From Natranaeroarchaeum sp042663585 (GTDB lineage Archaea > Halobacteriota > Halobacteria > Halobacteriales > Natronoarchaeaceae): a stretch of DNA of 64,000 nt. Below are positions 45,287 to 54,286 of the stretch, piece after piece. The translations under genes were made by a program, and so were the position numbers. Below the pieces are notes generated by a model. The model had not been told where the DNA came from, did no database searches, and saw only the letters and a program-made list of their open reading frames with translations. Each line of letters starts with the position of its first letter. The stretch's first letter is position 1. The stretch covers positions 2,971,205-3,035,204 of the forward strand of contig NZ_JBHTAN010000006.1 in NCBI RefSeq assembly GCF_042663585.1, in the 5' to 3' direction.

Positions 45287-45966
45287 TCAGACCAGCCCAG
45301 CGACACCTGCGTTGGTATCGTGCTCCGGCAGGGTGAACCACTCGTCGGAAGCCTCGCGCAGTCCATGAAGTCGGACCTGTCGTTCCCCGCCACGCTTTCT
45401 GACCTCGATCATCCTCTCGGAGAGATGCTTGAGTTTGCTGACGTCGCGCTCGCCCGTGACGTTCGTGCAGACCGGGAATAGCTGAAGTCCGGATCTGGAG
45501 CCTCCTCGAGCATCACCTGATGGGCGTACCGAAGCACAGTCATCGAATCTGCGGAGAGTAGTGGAGTGGTTAGACTGTCGAACAGCAGATGGATCGTATC
45601 GTGTTCCAGCGCGAGCGACTCGTAGCCGCGCCGCAGACCGAGCATTGCGCCGCCGAAGTCGACCGGAGAGCTCGTCTTCCAGACGTTCTCGTCCGGTTCA
45701 GCGTGTCGCCGGTCTTTCGGCGTGGCGTCGACGACTGCAAGCTTCGACGTCGAGGCGAACTCGCTTGCCCGCTCGAACTGTCGGTGGACGTGCTCTGCGG
45801 CGTCTTTCGTGGTGATGACGACAGCGCCCTGGTCATCTCCGACAGCACTGGAGAGGAGTTCCCGGGGGAGCGACCCGATGGTTTCGGGACACGCGCCAGT
45901 AATCAGTATACTGGCGTCTTCGGGGAACGCCGCGCGAATCTCGTCGACCGTTTTTACTCGTGACAC
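45287..45966 (-). pseudogene. RecA-like haloarchaeal protein (probably DUF7504), frameshifted
   Basis: The N-terminal frame from GTG 45966 reads MSRVKTVDEIRAAFPEDASI and a RecA-superfamily-like core (LLFDSLTTPLLSADSMTVLR). It stays coherent through EEAPDPDFS, then degenerates to serine/arginine-rich sequence ending at 45409. One added base at the A pair 45477-45478 (plus strand) continues it as FPVCTNVTGERDVSKLKHLS and on to VRLHGLREASDEWFTLPEHD, ending at 45287. The repaired protein has 226 residues. The core ends with a degenerate P-loop site, so ATPase activity is doubtful. The family name is from memory. Confidence 0.72.
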
Positions 45967-46054
45967 ACGCTCACACCTGGTTCGTTTCAATACTCTTTGC
46001 CAGTTGTTATAAACATTGTGAGCGGTTCCCGTGACGAGGTACTCCGGGTGGCGA

Positions 46055-47137
46055 TCAGACCATCGCGTCGTCGCCGAGTTCTGGATGCGTCTTCACGAAC
46101 GCGACGAGGTGGTCGACGTACGACTCGAACGGGGGCGCTTCGATCCCGGTCCCCGCCAGTGCCCGCCGAGTGTTGGGACAGCTATACCGGGTCGGATGGT
46201 CGAGATATTCGAGGGTCGCGGGCTCTATCGAGATCCCCCGCGAGTCGAGCCACCGCGCGGCTGACCGTGCGACCGGCTTGATCGTGGGAACCGTGACGGT
46301 ACGGTGGCCGGCAGCCGCCGAGAGCGCATCGACGAACTCGGTAACGGGGAGCGGCGCGGGATCACAGAGATGGTAGACCTCGCCGATAGCGCCGTCTTGC
46401 GTCCCGATGGTGGCGATGGCGTCGACGACAAAGTCCCGCGGGACGACGTTCAACTCGGCGTCGGCCGACCCCGGCACTGCGAACGATAGCGATAGCCACT
46501 CCGGTTGAGCGAGTAGCAAAGAGAGCAGGTAGTAGGGGCCGTCGTACTTTTCGGTCTCACCAGTCTCGCTGTCTCCGACCACGATTGCGGGCCGGTAGAC
46601 CGTCGCCGGGAGGCCCGCCGCCATTCGCTCCTGGACGGCGACCTCCGCCCGGTACTTCGTCTCTTCGTAGTGGTTGTTGAACGACTGGCCCTCCTGCAGG
46701 TGCGCCTCGGTAAACACGCCGTCGTAGCGCCCGCTGACGTAGCAGGTGCTCACGTAGTGGAACCGTTCGAGGTCGAGCATCTCGGCGACGTCGAGGACGT
46801 TCTCGGTCCCCTGAACGTTCACGCGCTCGGCGAGGTCGGCATCGACGGCGAGGTCGTAGACCGCCGCGAGGTGATACAGTTCCTCGACGCTCTCGAACGT
46901 CTCAGCGGGGTCTTCCAGACCTATCTCCTGCTCCGTGATGTCACCCTCGTAGAGCCGGATCGGCTCGTCCTCGTCGCTTCTCTCGGCGAGGTTTGCGGCC
47001 CGTCGCTCCGCAGTCTCGCGGTATTTTGACTGGATGAGGCAGGCGACCGGGCCGTCACCGCGCTCCAGCAGGCGCTCGACGAGTGCCGAGCCCAGAAAGC
47101 CCGGAAAGCCGGTGAGCAGAACGCGTGGATCGCTCAC
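46055..47137 (-). CDS. Extended SDR / NAD(P)-dependent reductase (thioester-reductase-like)
   Basis: The 360-residue Rossmann protein has the cofactor loop TGFPGFLGSALVERLL, the NAG-like YHLAAVYDLAVDADLAERVN, and the active site STCYVSGRYD with the YEETKYRAE Tyr-x3-Lys pair. The sequence resembles NAD-binding male-sterility / acyl-carrier thioester reductase domains. It may reduce an acyl thioester to an aldehyde, or be an epimerase. Its GTG start overlaps the stop of the aldehyde dehydrogenase gene (GTGA), a strong sign of joint function. A longer start three codons up is possible. Confidence 0.8.
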   Translation of the reverse strand: MSDPRVLLTGFPGFLGSALVERLLERGDGPVACLIQSKYRETAERRAANLAERSDEDEPIRLYEGDITEQEIGLEDPAETFESVEELYHLAAVYDLAVDADLAERVNVQGTENVLDVAEMLDLERFHYVSTCYVSGRYDGVFTEAHLQEGQSFNNHYEETKYRAEVAVQERMAAGLPATVYRPAIVVGDSETGETEKYDGPYYLLSLLLAQPEWLSLSFAVPGSADAELNVVPRDFVVDAIATIGTQDGAIGEVYHLCDPAPLPVTEFVDALSAAAGHRTVTVPTIKPVARSAARWLDSRGISIEPATLEYLDHPTRYSCPNTRRALAGTGIEAPPFESYVDHLVAFVKTHPELGDDAMV

Positions 47138-48720
47138 GGCAACCACCGCCCGATTCGGGTCCGCAGGCGCATCGCGCTGGCGGTCAGTCGGACGAACCAG
47201 CGCTTCGGGAGTCGCGCGGGCGGTTCGAGCGGGCCGACGCCGGAGGTCGCTATCGTCCGCGACTCGACGTACCGCCGGAGCCCCGGGAGGCCGTGTCGCC
47301 GCCCCAATCCCGAGTCACCGAACCCGCCCATGGGCGAGTCCATCGACGCCCAGCCGACGGTGTAGGGATCGTTGACGCAGACGGTCCCGGAGTCGATCCG
47401 GCGGGCGACATCCCGGCCGCGGTCAGTATCCGCCGAGTAGACGCTCGCGTTCAGACCGTACTCGGTGTCGTTGGCGGCCGAGACCGCCTCGTCGACGCCG
47501 GAGACGGGATGGACCGAGACGACCGGCCCGAACGTTTCCTCGCAGGCCACCTGCGAGTCCGGAGCTACGCCTTCGAGGATCGTCGGTTCGTAACAGAACG
47601 GCCCGACGTCGGGCCGGTGGCGGCCGCCGGTGAGCTCCGACGCGCCGTCTTCGACGGCCCCCTCGACGTGTTGCTGGACTCGCTCTAGCTGTCGGCCGTC
47701 GATCAGCGACCCGACGTCACCGTCGTAGCCGACCTCGACGCCGAGCGAGAGTTTCCGCGTCTCGCCGACGAAGGCGTCGAGGAACTCGTCGTAGACCGAC
47801 TGGTCGACGTAGATCCGCTCGGGCGCGAGACAGAGTTGGCCGGCGTTCGTGAACGCGCCGTTCGCTGCGCCCCGTGCCGCGTCGTCGATATCGGCGTCGT
47901 CGAGAACGAGCATCGGGTTCTTTCCCCCTAGCTCCAGCGAGCAGTCGATCAGGTTCCGCCCGGCCTGCTCGGCGACCGTCCGGCCCGTCTCGGTCCCGCC
48001 GGTGAACGCGACGTAGTCCACGCGGTCGATCAGCGCCGGGCCGACGACGCTCCCCTCGCCGGTCACCACCGAAAGCACGTCTCCGGGGAGTCCAGCCTCC
48101 TCGAGGAGTTCGGCCAGCATGAGCGTCGCATAGGGCGTCCGTTCGTCGGGTTTGCAGACGACGGCGTTGCCAGCGACCAGAGCGGGCAACACGTCAGTCG
48201 TCGAGAGCGTGATCGGGTAGTTCCACGGGCTGATCACGCCGACCACGCCGAGCGGCTCGAAGGTCTCTATCGCGCTCGTAAGCCCTGGTGCGGGACCGGA
48301 GCGATCCTGATCCTCGAGCATTTCCGGTCCCTCCTTCCCGTAGTACGCGCAGGTGTTGACGACGTCTAACACCTCCTCGAAGGCGTCCTCGCGTGCTTTT
48401 GCCGTCTCTATCTGAATCGCATCGAGCAGTTCCTCGCGGTGGTCGAGCACGAGGTCCGCAAACCGATAGAGCACTGCCGCTCGCTCCTCGGCGGACTGCT
48501 CCGCCCAGGCGGTCTGGGCCTCCCGTGCCCGTTCGACCGTGGCGGCGACATCCGCCGCCTCGCAGGCCGGGACTGTGCCCACCACCTCGTCGGTTGCGGG
48601 CGTTCTGACGTCGAGCGAGGATCGGTCGCCGACCGTTCGGACTTGGCCGGCAAGCGCGTCGAGCCGAGAACGTGAGAAGGCTGTCCGTTCCAGCACTGCC
48701 GACTGCGAGAGAGCTGACAT
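47134..48720 (-). CDS. Aldehyde dehydrogenase (NAD(P)-dependent)
   Basis: The 528-residue ALDH has the conserved FEPLGVVGVISPWNYP, the cofactor loop FTGGTETG, the general base in LELGGKNPMLVLDDAD and the nucleophile Cys in NAGQLCLAPERIY. EETFGPVVSV and GGFGDSGLGRRHG follow. It oxidises an aldehyde to the acid. The C-terminus carries a ~35-residue amphipathic, Arg-rich tail (KRWFVRLTASAMRLRTRIGR), longer than most ALDHs, that could bind membrane. It is coupled to the downstream SDR, so the pair may interconvert an acyl group, aldehyde and acid. Confidence 0.92.
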   Translation of the reverse strand: MSALSQSAVLERTAFSRSRLDALAGQVRTVGDRSSLDVRTPATDEVVGTVPACEAADVAATVERAREAQTAWAEQSAEERAAVLYRFADLVLDHREELLDAIQIETAKAREDAFEEVLDVVNTCAYYGKEGPEMLEDQDRSGPAPGLTSAIETFEPLGVVGVISPWNYPITLSTTDVLPALVAGNAVVCKPDERTPYATLMLAELLEEAGLPGDVLSVVTGEGSVVGPALIDRVDYVAFTGGTETGRTVAEQAGRNLIDCSLELGGKNPMLVLDDADIDDAARGAANGAFTNAGQLCLAPERIYVDQSVYDEFLDAFVGETRKLSLGVEVGYDGDVGSLIDGRQLERVQQHVEGAVEDGASELTGGRHRPDVGPFCYEPTILEGVAPDSQVACEETFGPVVSVHPVSGVDEAVSAANDTEYGLNASVYSADTDRGRDVARRIDSGTVCVNDPYTVGWASMDSPMGGFGDSGLGRRHGLPGLRRYVESRTIATSGVGPLEPPARLPKRWFVRLTASAMRLRTRIGRWLP

Positions 48721-48811
48721 ATATAGAGCGTTGGACTGCAGGACCTACTGCTTTGCCCGACTACCAGTTGCCTGAGTGGGCCGTCGACGCTACTCCACGA
48801 TCCGCCCCGTC

Positions 48812-49873
48812 TCACTCCCCGTACGTATGGAAATCGACGGCCTGTTCGAGCAGTTCGTCGGGGATGCCCGGCACTTCCTCGGAGCGCACCGGTCCCTGCT
48901 CCTCGATGGTTTCCGGGTCCCGCGGGAAATCCCGGAGCTGAAAGTGGATGTCGATACCGGCTTTCGCACCCTGGCCGAGCGCTACCGGGATCTGGTTGTG
49001 TCCGGGCGTGCAGTCGCCGACGGCGTAGACGTCTTCGACTGAGGTCTGGCCGTGATCGCCGACCTCGATCGTTCCGTCCTCGTTGATCTCACAGCCGAGT
49101 TCCCGGGCGAGACCGTTGTTGTACTCTGCCCCGTACATCGCGAATCCGCCCCTGTACTCCCGGACGGTTCCGTCGTCGGACTCCGTCCGGCTGCTCGTGG
49201 GACGTGGTCCCACGGTGTCCTCGAACTCTATGGCTTTCAGCCAGCCGTCCTCGCCGTTCTGGATGCCGGTAACGTCCTCGTGGACGATGTCGATCGGGTG
49301 GCCCTCCAGCATTTCGGCTGTCTCCTCGCTCCACTCGGGATCGTTCCCGCGGGTAAGCAGGTCGACTTCGTCGGTGAAGTTCAGCATGAGCGCGGCGACG
49401 TGAGCGGCGCTTTCGCCGTGTCCCATCACGTACACCGACCTGTCGACGAACATGTGTGCGTCACAGTGGAGACAGTAATGAAGACCGCGGCCGGTGCGCG
49501 GAAGCGGCGGTTCGGGACGGACGTCGTTGAATCCGGTCGCCAGTACGACCTGCTCTGCGGCGTACGTCCCAGTGTTTCCCGAAAGATAGATTCGGTCCTC
49601 CTCGGTCCGTGAACAGGTGGTCACCATGTCACGGTGGATATCACAGCCGTAGCCTTCGAGTTGCTCCTGGCCGATGCCGAGGAACTCCGCCCCGCTGGTC
49701 TCTTCGGTCACGCCCAGCAGATTATGGACCTCCTGCATCATCGCTGCGCGACCGCCGCCGCGGCTGACGACGGCAGTGTCGTGTCCGAGTCGTGTGCTGT
49801 ACAGCGCCGCCGTCATCCCGGCAGGCCCCCCGCCGACGACGATAACCTCGTAGCTCTCTGTTGTCTCCCCCAT
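48812..49873 (-). CDS. Thioredoxin-reductase-like FAD flavoprotein
   Basis: The 353-residue protein has an N-terminal FAD loop VIVVGGGPAGMTAALYSTRL and the redox pair CLHC in HYCLHCDAHMF at about residue 130. The NAD(P) loop is VYVMGHGESAAHVAALML. The second FAD motif is EDVYAVGDCTPGHNQIPVAL. This is the TrxR fold with CxxC in a non-classical context, plus an acidic loop and a ~35-residue C-terminal extension. The electron acceptor is unknown. The start ATG at 49873 is chosen; a longer frame upstream is non-homologous. Confidence 0.87.
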   Translation of the reverse strand: MGETTESYEVIVVGGGPAGMTAALYSTRLGHDTAVVSRGGGRAAMMQEVHNLLGVTEETSGAEFLGIGQEQLEGYGCDIHRDMVTTCSRTEEDRIYLSGNTGTYAAEQVVLATGFNDVRPEPPLPRTGRGLHYCLHCDAHMFVDRSVYVMGHGESAAHVAALMLNFTDEVDLLTRGNDPEWSEETAEMLEGHPIDIVHEDVTGIQNGEDGWLKAIEFEDTVGPRPTSSRTESDDGTVREYRGGFAMYGAEYNNGLARELGCEINEDGTIEVGDHGQTSVEDVYAVGDCTPGHNQIPVALGQGAKAGIDIHFQLRDFPRDPETIEEQGPVRSEEVPGIPDELLEQAVDFHTYGE

Positions 49874-50009
49874 GTTTCGGATCGATGACTGCGGATGGCA
49901 AATAGCTGTGGCCGATGTGCCTCTCGGATGCAACTTCGACGGGCCCCCTGCGGCCGAGTTGGTACTCGTATCGCACACTCACGGTTCGTTTATATGCTGG
50001 CTCTGCGAT

Positions 50010-51428
50010 ATGTTCTCCGTGTCAACGTTCGTTGTCGTCGGCGGGGACGCCGCCGGCATGTCAGCAGCCAGTAAAGCGAAACGCGACGACCCGGAGATAG
50101 ATGTCGTCGTCTTCGAGAAGGGCCAGTGGGTCTCGTACGGCGCCTGTGGGCTCCCATACTACATCAAGGGCGAAATTCAGTCGCTCGACGACCTCGTCTC
50201 GGTCACCCCCGAAGAGTTCTGTGAGGAGCGGGATATCGATCTTCGCATCGGTCACGAGGTCGTCGATATCGATCGGGACGAGCGCGTCGTCACGGCACGT
50301 AGCGAGGGCGGAGACGTGGTCCAGCCCTTCGACCACCTCCTCGTCGCGACCGGTTCCGAAGCGGTCACACCGCCGATCGACGGGCTTGAGTCCCCCGGCG
50401 TCTTCACGCTGGGTTCGATGTCCGACGGGACGGAACTCAGGGAGTACGTCGGCCGGGCACGCGCTGAGGGGGACCTCCAACAGCCGGATAGCGGCCCGGC
50501 CTGTCAGTTCCTGGAGACCTGTAGCGGGCCGGTCGGTATCGTCGGCGGCGGATACATCGGCGTCGAGATGGCCGAAGCGCTCGCCGCAAACGAGTTCGAG
50601 GTCCACCTCTTCCAGCGCGGCGACCGGATCCTCAAACAGTTCAGCGAAGCGACGAGCGAGGCCGTACTCGACCATCTCGTCGAGCAGGACGTCGCGGTCT
50701 ATCTCGGAGCGGAAGTCGAGACGCTTGCCGGCGACGACAGGGTCGAGGCAGTCGTCACCGACGACGAGCGGGTTCCGGTCGACATGGTGCTCGTCGGGAC
50801 GGGCGTCAGACCGCGCACTGACCTCGCCGAGGCCGCCGGTATCCAACTCGGCGAGACGGGAGCCATCGAAACAGATGCCTACCGCGAGACGAACCTCGAC
50901 GACGTCTACGCCGCGGGCGACTGTGCGGAAGCCGAGCACGTTATCACCGGCGACCCGGTGTACGTTCCGCTGGCGCTCACTGCCAACCGACACGGTCGAG
51001 CAATCGGGAAGACGGTCGCAGGAGATCCGACCGAGGGCGGCGGCGTCGCAGGCACGGCAGCGGTCAAAGCGTTCGAGATGGAGGCGGCACGGACGGGTAT
51101 CCTCGACCACGACCGGGCCCGTGCGGCCGGCTTCGATCCGATGACCGAGACGATCAAAGCGAAATCCCGGGCCGGCTACTACCCCGACGGTGGGACGGTC
51201 CGCGTGACGCTCACCATCGACCGGCCGTCCGGACGCGTGCTGGGCGGCAGCCTCGCCTCCGAGTACGGCGAGGGTGCGGTCCACCGAAGCCACGCGCTCG
51301 TCGGGGCAGTGACCGAGGGACTCTCCGTCGACGACCTCGCCGACTACGACCTTGCCTACGCGCCGCCGTTCAACACCACGTGGGACCCCGTCCTGACGGC
51401 CGCGAAAGTGATTGGCGGCCGACGCTGA
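50010..51428 (+). CDS. CoA-disulfide reductase / NADH oxidase family flavoprotein
   Basis: The 472-residue pyridine nucleotide-disulfide oxidoreductase has the FAD loop VVVGGDAAGMSAASKAKR and the single redox Cys in SYGACGLPYYIKGEI. The NADH loop is VGIVGGGYIGVEMAEALA, the second FAD motif is DDVYAAGDCAEAEHV, and a dimerisation domain follows. Such enzymes reduce CoA disulfide or oxygen in the low-glutathione cytoplasm of haloarchaea. A TATA box tttatat at 49989-49995 is only ~18 bases before this ATG. A leaderless GTG start at 50019 (MSTFVVVGGD) would fit its position better, so the start is uncertain by three codons. Confidence 0.87.
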   Translation: MFSVSTFVVVGGDAAGMSAASKAKRDDPEIDVVVFEKGQWVSYGACGLPYYIKGEIQSLDDLVSVTPEEFCEERDIDLRIGHEVVDIDRDERVVTARSEGGDVVQPFDHLLVATGSEAVTPPIDGLESPGVFTLGSMSDGTELREYVGRARAEGDLQQPDSGPACQFLETCSGPVGIVGGGYIGVEMAEALAANEFEVHLFQRGDRILKQFSEATSEAVLDHLVEQDVAVYLGAEVETLAGDDRVEAVVTDDERVPVDMVLVGTGVRPRTDLAEAAGIQLGETGAIETDAYRETNLDDVYAAGDCAEAEHVITGDPVYVPLALTANRHGRAIGKTVAGDPTEGGGVAGTAAVKAFEMEAARTGILDHDRARAAGFDPMTETIKAKSRAGYYPDGGTVRVTLTIDRPSGRVLGGSLASEYGEGAVHRSHALVGAVTEGLSVDDLADYDLAYAPPFNTTWDPVLTAAKVIGGRR

Positions 51429-51460
51429 GCCGTCCCGTTTGGTCGCCGTCTCGGTCCGGT

Positions 51461-51580
51461 CAGACCGCGCTGCTCGCGGGGCATAGCCCCGCTCGCTACA
51501 ACGAGGTCTTCGCTACGCTCAGACCTTGCTTCTCGCGGGTCGTTCCTCCCCGCTCGCCGTAACGAGATCCTCGCTCCGCC
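51461..51580. repeat. Two degenerate ~60-base tandem repeats with hairpins
   Basis: Copy 1 (51461-51519) and copy 2 (51520-51580) both begin CAGACC and contain CTCGCGGG, CCCCGCTCGC, AACGAG and TCTTCGCT/TCCTCGCT at the same offsets. Copy 1 holds the hairpin GCGGGG-CATA-GCCCCGC. They fill the gap between the convergent flavoprotein and nirA genes. They could act as a bidirectional terminator or be an intergenic repeat family. Confidence 0.6.
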
Positions 51581-51591
51581 CGGATCTCGCT

Positions 51592-53334
51592 CTAATCGTC
51601 GGCCGGTGCCGGACTCGAATCGAGACTGTCGTCTTCTGCGTACGGGTACCAGGTCCGTTTCGTGTTGTGCATGTACGGATCCTCGTAACTCGTCTCCTCG
51701 GGTTCGACGATGTCGTCGAGGGCGTCCTCGTCCAGTCGCGCGATGAAGTCGCGGAACGTCTCGCCGCCCTCGCGCTGGGACTCGAACGTATCGAGCAGGT
51801 TCTCGATAGCGCCCGGAACCTCGTCGGCCGGGATGCGCTCGGCGACCCACTGTGCGAACTGCGGGTTCTCGCCGAGGCCGCCGCCGAGGCCGATGTCGAG
51901 TGCTTCGACCGGTTCGCCGTCCTTGCGCGTCTTCATGCCGCGCAGGGAGATGTCGGCGATCTGGGGCTGGGCGCACGACGCCGTACAGCCCGAGAGGTGG
52001 ATGTGGAAATCCTCGACGCCCTCGGGCAGTTCGACGTTTTGCTTCAGCCAGCGGGCGAACCGCACCTGGCGGTTCTTCGTCTCGACGATCGAGAGCGAAC
52101 AGAACTCGGTGCCCGTACAGGCGACCGAACCGCGCATGAACGGATGGGGGTCCGGCGAGTAACGTTCGAGCAGGTCCTCTTCGAGGAGCGCGTCGAGGTC
52201 TTCCTCGGCGACGTCCGGAATGATGACGTTCTGTCGCTGGGAGACCCGCACCTCGCCCGAACCGTACTCTTCGGCGACACGGGCCAACTCAGCGGTGTCG
52301 TCGGCACCCATCCGCCCGACGAGGACGTTGAGTCCAACGTAGTAGTTATCGTCGCGCTGTTCGTGGACACCGATCAGGTCACCGTGCTCGTCGCCGCCGG
52401 CGTTGTAGGTGTACTGCTCGCGGAGGTCCGTTCCTGCGGTCTCTAGCTCGAAGTCGACGAACTCGTCCTGGAGCACGTTGCGGAACTTCTCCGGGCCCCA
52501 CTCGTCCATGAGGAACTTGACGCGAGCGTTGTAGCGGTTCTCTCGGTCGCCGTGCTCGCGGAAGAGCGACGAGATGCCGCCGGCGACGTCCGCAGCGTTC
52601 TCCGGTCGCGTGAACACGTCGAGTTCGCGGGCCAGGCGCGGTTCGTTTCGCGAGAGGCCGCCACCGACGCGGATGTTGAACCCGCGGACCTCATCGCCGT
52701 CGACCTCTTTGAACGCCGGTTCGAGTGCGAGGTCGTTGATGTCACCCTGTCCGGAGCCGTCCGGTGCGCCGGTGACCGACACCTTCCACTTGCGCGGCAG
52801 ATTCGAGTGGTCCTCGTTGCCCTTGAACCGCTCGTTGAGCTCCATGATGACCGGCAGCGCGTCGACGAACTCGGGGGCCTTGCCGGCCATCGGGTTACCG
52901 ACGATGTTCCGCCAGGAGTCACCACAGGCCTGCTGGGTCGAGAGCCCGACAGATTCGAGTTTCTCGAATATCTCCGGGACGTCCTCGAGTTTGATCCAGT
53001 GGAGCTGGATCGACTGGCGCGTCGTCCAGTCGACGTAGGCGTTGCCGAACTCGGGATTCGATGCCGGGCCGGTCGCGTACTCGTTTGCGATCTCGGCGAC
53101 GACTTCCGTCTGGCCGGGTTCGAGTACGCCGTTCGGCGTCCCGATTCGCATCATGAAGAAGCTTTCCTGCCCGGACCGCTGGTGATACAGGCCCCACCAT
53201 TTGAACCGCTCGAACCACGCGTCGTGTTCCTCGTCGGGGATCGACTCCCACCCGTCTTCCGCGAACTGCTCCAGATGTTCCCTGATCTCGTTTCCATAGA
53301 CCTCGCTTTTCCATTTTTCGACGTCAGTTGGCAT
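51592..53334 (-). CDS. nirA: Ferredoxin-dependent nitrite/sulfite reductase
   Basis: The 580-residue siroheme protein has two ferrodoxin-like/siroheme half-domains. The cluster-siroheme ligands are CTGTEFC (Cys-x5-Cys) and SGCTASCAQP (Cys-x3-Cys) near residues 410-455. FGNAYVDWTTRQSIQLHWI and GGGLSRNEPRLARELDVF are typical of assimilatory reductases. It reduces nitrite to ammonia or sulfite to sulfide with six electrons from ferredoxin. No nitrate transport or nasA gene is adjacent, so which anion it uses is open. Its ATG sits beside ttttcgacgtcag and is preceded by a 127-base gap. Confidence 0.9.
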   Translation of the reverse strand: MPTDVEKWKSEVYGNEIREHLEQFAEDGWESIPDEEHDAWFERFKWWGLYHQRSGQESFFMMRIGTPNGVLEPGQTEVVAEIANEYATGPASNPEFGNAYVDWTTRQSIQLHWIKLEDVPEIFEKLESVGLSTQQACGDSWRNIVGNPMAGKAPEFVDALPVIMELNERFKGNEDHSNLPRKWKVSVTGAPDGSGQGDINDLALEPAFKEVDGDEVRGFNIRVGGGLSRNEPRLARELDVFTRPENAADVAGGISSLFREHGDRENRYNARVKFLMDEWGPEKFRNVLQDEFVDFELETAGTDLREQYTYNAGGDEHGDLIGVHEQRDDNYYVGLNVLVGRMGADDTAELARVAEEYGSGEVRVSQRQNVIIPDVAEEDLDALLEEDLLERYSPDPHPFMRGSVACTGTEFCSLSIVETKNRQVRFARWLKQNVELPEGVEDFHIHLSGCTASCAQPQIADISLRGMKTRKDGEPVEALDIGLGGGLGENPQFAQWVAERIPADEVPGAIENLLDTFESQREGGETFRDFIARLDEDALDDIVEPEETSYEDPYMHNTKRTWYPYAEDDSLDSSPAPADD

Positions 53335-53461
53335 ATGGGCTCAGTAAGACCCCTCTTCATATACGCCACTGCCTCGCGTCAGTTCTCCCCCCATCTACAG
53401 TGTACCAGAAAGGATTGCCTGTTGTGGCGTCACGTGTCACGGCCTGGGGTCCCGATCCGTG

Positions 53462-53815
53462 CTAGAATCGCCCCGAGAGGCGATGCTCGTCCTCGGTGAC
53501 TCCCTCGACTGGTTCGAGCAGTGACTGCACCTGTCCGGGTTCGTACGCGGAGAACTCGCCCTCGACGACCCGGCCGACCGGTAACGTATCGATCGACCCT
53601 TCGGTTCCACAGTCGATACACTGGCCGACGACGCCCGCGACGATGCGACGGCCGTCGACCCCGACATCGTAGAACGCTTCCAGAAGCAGGTGTGCGGTCT
53701 CGCACCCACAGAAATCGTGGCGGGCGATCGGCCAGATCTGGCTCACACCGACGGCTCGCGAATCGTTGATGCTGATCCAGGCACCGTCGTCGAGCGTCCG
53801 CACGGAGACTACCAT
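53462..53815 (-). CDS. Haloarchaeal zinc-finger-like protein, function unknown
   Basis: The 117-residue protein begins VVSVRTLDDGAWISINDSRA. It has CGC near residue 36 and CIDC near residue 66, which could coordinate zinc or an iron-sulfur cluster. No enzyme motif is visible. It is transcribed toward nirA on the same strand with a 127-base gap and may or may not share its transcript. Confidence 0.65.
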   Translation of the reverse strand: MVVSVRTLDDGAWISINDSRAVGVSQIWPIARHDFCGCETAHLLLEAFYDVGVDGRRIVAGVVGQCIDCGTEGSIDTLPVGRVVEGEFSAYEPGQVQSLLEPVEGVTEDEHRLSGRF

Positions 53816-53998
53816 AGGTGCCTACAGATCACCCGTCTACCTTAGGCCCTCGCCGACAACAATGCTTACCGGAGCTGTGACGATACAAATACCGAAAAAC
53901 CGACAGCAGGGGCCGCATTTGACCCGGATCGCTTCGTCCGTGATACCGGAAAGGATTTCTGCTAATCGGGAGTTCGGGTAGGGTTTGTTGCTGAGCGC

Positions 53999-54006
53999 TC
54001 TTTTAA
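53999..54006 (+). promoter_or_regulatory. TATA box of a two-microgene operon
   Basis: The sequence tcttttaa is centred 30 bases before the ATG at 54033. This is the usual distance for a leaderless or short-leader haloarchaeal transcript. Confidence 0.5.
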
Positions 54007-54032
54007 GGAGATACCGTTACAAAGCATAGACG

Positions 54033-54134
54033 ATGACAGACGACTCGTGCGTTGATCGAGTATCGAACCAACAGCATACGTCAGCAGACGTTGCGCCGGA
54101 ACTCTACGAACGAGACTCGGTGGTCTCCCAATGA
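54033..54134 (+). CDS. Possible 33-residue microprotein
   Basis: The frame MTDDSCVDRVSNQQHTSADV runs to SVVSQ and TGA 54132-54134. The stop overlaps the ATG of the next small gene (ATGA). The acidic start, a good TATA box 30 bases upstream and the four-base coupling argue for translation. No family is recognised, and chance cannot be excluded for so short a frame. Confidence 0.45.
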   Translation: MTDDSCVDRVSNQQHTSADVAPELYERDSVVSQ

Positions 54135-54262
54135 GCGAACTCAAAGCGCAAGATGGAGACGATACTGAGGAAGAATCGGACGACGATCACCTCGCGGACG
54201 TCGAGGAAGGGGCTGGCTGTACGGAGATCTGGGAGCACCTCTCCGAGCAGCGTGAGGAGTAG
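54131..54262 (+). CDS. 43-residue acidic conserved-type microprotein
   Basis: The frame MSELKAQDGDDTEEESDDDH continues to GCTEIWEHLSEQREE and TAG 54262. The protein is extremely acidic in its first half, with one Cys and a Trp-containing helix at the end. I recall very similar short proteins in other haloarchaea, so it is likely conserved, of unknown function. It overlaps the 33-residue frame by four bases and is followed by a hairpin and T run. Confidence 0.65.
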   Translation: MSELKAQDGDDTEEESDDDHLADVEEGAGCTEIWEHLSEQREE

Positions 54263-54286
54263 CGTCTCCCTCTAGTCTGACACCTG

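Noticed and set aside
50061..51293. 410-codon minus-strand frame across the CoA-disulfide reductase gene
   Set aside because: Shadow of a well-supported flavoprotein; no start context and no motif.
51461..51580. CRISPR array
   Set aside because: Only two degenerate copies are present, adjacent with no spacer, so it is not a CRISPR.
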